Source: UBA5420 sp964485345 (GTDB taxonomy: Bacteria; Bacillota; Limnochordia; Darwinibacteriales; Darwinibacteriaceae). From it: DNA of 64,000 nt. The DNA lies in contig CAZAJB010000005.1 in assembly GCA_964485345.1 (NCBI GenBank), forward strand, positions 11,447 to 75,446. Direction: 5' to 3'. The notes beneath the pieces were generated by a model. The model worked only from the letters and a program-made list of their open reading frames with translations, was not told the DNA's origin and did no database searches. This document shows positions 61,289 to 64,000 of the stretch, piece by piece. How positions within the stretch are numbered: the stretch's first letter is position 1; each line of letters opens with the position of its first letter. Made by a program: the position numbers and the translations under genes.

Positions 61289-62112
61289 CTATTTCTTGAT
61301 GAATATTTGGGTTACATGATAGCTTGTCCCCTGCTTAACGATACCAACACCGATGTGTGTGTAGCCAGAATGCATGATATTGGCACGGTGACCAGCGCTG
61401 TTCATAAACAACGGGTGGGCCCTAGCAACACTGCCTGTCCGTGCTATATTCTCGCCAGCGCGGGAATAGCTGACGCCGGCCCGATCCAACATTGTGTAAA
61501 CAGTACCCAAGGTCGGTGATACATGGGAAAAGTAGTGATTGGCCGCCATGTCATGACTCTTCTGTTTTGCCAGGGACACAAGACTGTAATCGATTTGCAG
61601 TGCTTGCAGACCGCTTTTTGTCCTTTCCTGATTCACCTGGTTAATCAGGCTCTGCTCATCACTGCTGAGCGAGGGGTTGGGCAAGGGAACTTTCGATCCG
61701 GGATCATTCGGCTGGCTTGGCAGAATGGGCGTTCCTGGACTAGGGACAGGACTCGGGTTCGGATTGGGATTTGGTTGTGGATTCGGATTGGGATTCGGAT
61801 TGGGATTCGGCTGTGGGCTTGGACTGGGCCAGCTTGGTTCGTTCCAGGCAGGCGGTTGCAGGTTGGGTTNNNNNNNNNNNNNNNNNNNNNNNNNNNNNNN
61901 NNNNNNNNNNNNNNNNNNNNNNNNNNNNNNNNNNNNNNNNNNNNNNNNNNNNNNNNNNNNNNNNNNNNNGGGCTTGGACTGGGCCAGCTTGGTTCGTTCC
62001 AGGCAGGCGGTTGCAGGTTGGGTTGGGTCGGTGCCCACCATCCCCAGGAAGCCTCGGTTAGCGGTGATATCAAGAGAACACAGACTAGGACAAACAACAG
62101 AATTCGTTTCAA
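61289..62112 (-). CDS. Exported CAP/SCP-domain protein, split by an artefactual gap
   Basis: Signal peptide (MKRILLFVLVCVLLISPLTEA|SWGWW), a Pro/Asn-rich linker (PNPNPNPNPQPNPNPNPSPVPSP) and a CAP domain: LSSDEQSLINQVNQERTKSGLQALQIDYSLVSLAKQKSHDMAANHYFSHVSP, GENIARTGSV, FMNSAGHRANIMHSGYTHIGVGIVKQG. The gap at 61870-61969 has identical 55-bp flanks; removal of one copy plus the Ns gives one open frame of 223 codons. YkwD-like proteins of this sort are common in Bacillota and are extracellular or wall-associated. Confidence 0.85.
61815..62024. repeat. 55-bp identical flanks around a 100-N gap (contig overlap)
   Basis: 61815-61869 equals 61970-62024 exactly, with Ns from 61870 to 61969. Same signature as at 53016-53225. 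Confidence 0.93.
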
Positions 62113-62196
62113 GCTGATTTCCTCCTAGATGATAATAGTATATTTCGTCCTATTATAACAGGGTTGGACAATCAGCTTGAAATGTAAATACTGGTA

Positions 62197-62490
62197 TTAC
62201 CTATCCTTGGTCCTTCGATACAACTCCTTTACAATTTGCTGCACCGAAAAACTCCCCCTGAAGACAACGTCGCCATCGATGATCACGAGCGGCAAGGGCC
62301 GCTCTTTTTTCCAGCTATCTTGCGCGTCCCGGCTTGTCACGTCAAGGAGTCGAACGTTAATTCCAGGGCCAAAACCTCTTTTCACAGCACGTTTCAGATA
62401 CAACATGGCCTCTCCCAGAGGCATGTTTTTCCTTCATCCCCCGCAGGACGACAGGGGTGAACTTGCTTTCCCGTAAACAATGATCTCCAT
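62197..62490 (-). CDS. Candidate selenoprotein, thioredoxin-fold with CGGU motif
   Basis: An ATG at 62490 with a GGAGGG site 6 nt upstream opens MEIIVYGKASSPLSSCGG, then an in-frame TGA (62434-62436), then continues in the same frame: RKNMPLGEAMLYLKRAV...INVRLLDVTSRDAQDSW...LPLVIIDGDVVFRGSFSVQQIVKELYRRTKDR to the stop at 62197. The total of 97 residues, with beta1, a redox Cys-x-x-(Sec), helix, beta strand and a cis-Pro LPLVIIDG strand pair, is the plan of a small thioredoxin/YuzD-like protein. TGA occupies the second redox position (Cys16, Sec19). A SECIS-like hairpin follows 8 nt after TGA. Alternative: a pseudogene or a true stop. Confidence 0.7.
62404..62425 (-). promoter_or_regulatory. 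Candidate bacterial SECIS element
   Basis: Eight nt after the TGA, CATG-C-CTC and GAG-G-C-CATG pair as an 8-bp stem with one bulged C and the 5-nt loop TGGGA, with G in the second loop position. Stem length, small loop with an early G and distance to UGA agree with bacterial SECIS rules. Confidence 0.6.
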
Positions 62491-62531
62491 ATCTAGCCCT
62501 CCAGTCTCCTGGTATTGGACTAGTATATGCG

Positions 62532-63854
62532 TTAACCCCGTCCAAGGAGCCTCTCCCACAAGGGGCGAGATTTGTTTTTTTCCGTATCCTCCAAGGCGTC
62601 AAGGCGCACTCTCGTCCGGGCCAACCCCTGTTCTAACTGGTTAAAGTTGCCCTCCCAGAGCTTTTTGCTTTGCTCCTGACCCTGCTGTAGAGAAAGAAAG
62701 CGTCGTTCTAGACGCTCTATCCTACTTACTAAGGGCGCAAGGTCAACCGGTTCGGGTAGCTTGAACTCTCTCTGCCAGCGTCCCATCTCCTCCCGTACTT
62801 TCTCCCACTCCTGCAGAGTGCGAAAAGCCTGTTCCATAAAGGCTGCCTGTAGCTTCTCTTCCGCTTTGTCCTTGGGTTCTGGGGCTGGAGCGGGCGCTGG
62901 GGCGGGGGCAGGCGTTGGCACAGGGACCGTTGTCTCGCCTTTCTCCTCTACCTGCTGTGGTATCTTCGGCTCAGGTATGGCTGCGAGAATCTCCGCCTTT
63001 GGCTCATAAACAGCAATGGTGTGCTGCCCTTCTACCGACCAAGCGTAATCAAAGTCCTCGCGGTTGATCATCTCCCTTTCCCACCAGCGGTCGAATGGTG
63101 CCGCGCAGAATCTGCTTTCTTCACCCCAATAGACTATCCATTGCCCATCCTGGAAAAAATATCCCACATTCGACACATGACCGTCTCCAGAGGACACTTG
63201 TGTAACCGTTGACCAGTCTTCGTCTTTATGCCGGACCCGCAAAACATTCTTTTTCTGGTCTTCCTGCCAAAACAGATAAAGACGTCCTGCTACCGGTATG
63301 AACTGGGGATGACTGCACCTTTCCTCAGAAAACACTACCGCCCCACTCCAGAGACGACGTTCTAGGTCGTAAACTCTATAAAGGAGTTGGTGGTCGACAT
63401 GTCCACAATAGACCAAGTGCAAGTAACCATCACTATGCCAGCTCGCACCATAACTCGAGCGCTCAGCGAAAACATTAATTGATACAGTCTGCGGAACACT
63501 CCACTTGTCGCTGAAAGTCTGGTGCCTCAATTGAACGCCATGTCCCACAGCCTGCTTGACAAAGTAGAGAAGATGGCTATTGCCAGTTTCATCACTGACG
63601 AGTTGGCCCCCACCTCCATAGAGTTGACCGAATTCTACGCGTTCGCTCTTGAAGTCATCTGTACCCCTAAAGCTCCAGGCGTAAGTCTGGTCTACAAAGC
63701 CCACAATGTGGATCAACTCATCCCTTACCACAATCGCGAAATCAACGATACTGTCCTGTAACACCCTAGCCTTTCCCTGCATAGAGTGGATTACCAAGGA
63801 ACCATCGCGCAGCTCAACCCCACTGAATTTTGCATGCCTAATCTTGATTAACAA
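62532..63854 (-). CDS. Unrecognised protein: propeller-like domain, Pro-Ala linker, coiled coil
   Basis: 440 aa from the TTG at 63854 (GAGGAGG 7 nt upstream). Residues 1-290 contain repeated strand sets ending in aromatic-rich motifs (DELIHIVGFVDQTYAWSFRG, GNSHLLYFVKQAVGHGVQLRHQTFSDKWS, DGYLHLVYCGHVDHQLLYRVYDLERRLWS, GRLYLFWQEDQKKNVLRVRHKDEDWS, GQWIVYWGEESRFCAAPFD), like blades of a beta-propeller. A PVPTPAPAPAPAPAPEP linker follows, then a coiled coil of about 110 residues (EEKLQAAFMEQAFRTLQEWEKV, LVSRIERLERRFLSLQQ). No signal peptide. It lies 42 bp upstream of the candidate selenoprotein gene; probably one operon. Confidence 0.7.
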   Translation of the reverse strand: MLIKIRHAKFSGVELRDGSLVIHSMQGKARVLQDSIVDFAIVVRDELIHIVGFVDQTYAWSFRGTDDFKSERVEFGQLYGGGGQLVSDETGNSHLLYFVKQAVGHGVQLRHQTFSDKWSVPQTVSINVFAERSSYGASWHSDGYLHLVYCGHVDHQLLYRVYDLERRLWSGAVVFSEERCSHPQFIPVAGRLYLFWQEDQKKNVLRVRHKDEDWSTVTQVSSGDGHVSNVGYFFQDGQWIVYWGEESRFCAAPFDRWWEREMINREDFDYAWSVEGQHTIAVYEPKAEILAAIPEPKIPQQVEEKGETTVPVPTPAPAPAPAPAPEPKDKAEEKLQAAFMEQAFRTLQEWEKVREEMGRWQREFKLPEPVDLAPLVSRIERLERRFLSLQQGQEQSKKLWEGNFNQLEQGLARTRVRLDALEDTEKNKSRPLWERLLGRG

Positions 63855-63972
63855 AGCCACACCTCCTCACAACTAAGGTATGCAGCAGCCTGGACATTCA
63901 GACATTTTCTTCTGAGCCACGCACCGCATTTCGCAGTTGGCATAGTATGATTTAGAGAAAGGAGGGTTAAGT

Positions 63973-64000
63973 ATGAATTGTGATTATGAGCCCGATTTCC
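63973..64000 (+). CDS. Start of a gene cut by the window end
   Basis: ATG at 63973 after AAAGGAGGG (6 nt spacing); only MNCDYEPDF is visible. A TATGAT about 22 bp upstream could be a -10 element. Nothing more can be said. Confidence 0.6.

Noticed and set aside
61740..61815. Short-period repeat resembling a tandem array or CRISPR-like repeat
   Set aside because: It encodes the Pro-Asn linker of the CAP-domain protein in frame; low-complexity coding sequence.
1..64000. tRNA, rRNA, CRISPR array, prophage or insertion sequence
   Set aside because: No tRNA-like cloverleaf, rRNA-like block, regularly spaced repeat, transposase or integrase was seen; selC in particular is not in the window.

Overview
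The window looks like a chromosomal scaffold from an anaerobic Bacillota (Firmicutes) lineage. Spore-lineage genes (a SpoIID-like protein, an Spo0B-type kinase with Spo0A-like boxes), purine-rich ribosome binding sites, many GTG/TTG starts, RpiR and YtrA-type GntR regulators and an FMN riboswitch point that way. Several features suggest a diderm (two-membrane) envelope: a 451-residue beta-barrel-like protein ending in Phe, a LolA-like lipoprotein-sorting protein with a LolCDE-like ABC exporter, a second small barrel-like protein, and a solute-binding protein with a cleavable signal but no lipobox cysteine. A deep-branching diderm Bacillota (Limnochordia-like or similar) is my inference, not a proven placement. 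No rRNA, tRNA, CRISPR array or insertion sequence was recognised.

Layout. 1-2.4 kb (minus): iron alcohol dehydrogenase (cut by the window edge), GH130 phosphorylase and cyclophilin, running into a real assembly gap. 2.5-3.4 kb (plus): bacteriohemerythrin and CheX. 3.5-9.4 kb (minus): the outer-membrane/Lol-like operon. 9.4-11.4 kb: a GntR-ABC (Ytr-like) operon. 11.4-18.8 kb: a ten-gene Mrp/Mbh-type cation/proton antiporter with three large antiporter-like subunits and a split MrpA tail. 19-20.4 kb: secernin-like C69 hydrolase. 20.3-22.7 kb: aroA-aroB. 22.7-24.3 kb: an FMN riboswitch with a terminator in front of an orphan solute-binding protein. 24.3-35.7 kb: mixed membrane, signalling and housekeeping genes (MFS, TrhA, PAP2, AlaX, orphan histidine kinase, DUF368/PopT, Crp/Fnr, PII-like protein plus CPA2 antiporter, a MoxR remnant, HAD phosphatase, TIM-barrel isomerase). 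35.8-43.2 kb: DinG-like helicase, flippase-like protein, SpoIID-like protein, M20 amidohydrolase, CoA-binding protein and a stand-alone 5'-3' exonuclease. 43.3-46.6 kb: N,N'-diacetylchitobiose phosphorylase with an RpiR regulator. 46.7-56.8 kb: C39-like peptidase plus barrel-like protein, PepF, an FtsA-like protein with a beta-grasp-like tail, DUF3298, a lipoprotein, split LysO, ThuA, esterase and a divergent BadF-type protein. 56.9-60.5 kb: DUF58-DUF4129-MoxR. 60.6-64 kb: DUF445, CAP-domain protein, a candidate selenoprotein and a propeller/coiled-coil protein.

Main results. (1) At 62197-62490 a thioredoxin-fold ORF is interrupted by an in-frame TGA that would complete a Cys-Gly-Gly-Sec redox motif, followed at the right distance by a SECIS-like hairpin. 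(2) An FMN riboswitch with its own promoter and terminator controls an orphan family-1 solute-binding protein, a possible flavin-linked uptake protein. (3) Two of the three 100-N gaps (53071 and 61870) are flanked by identical 55-bp sequences; removing one copy plus the Ns restores two intact genes, so these gaps are unmerged contig overlaps.
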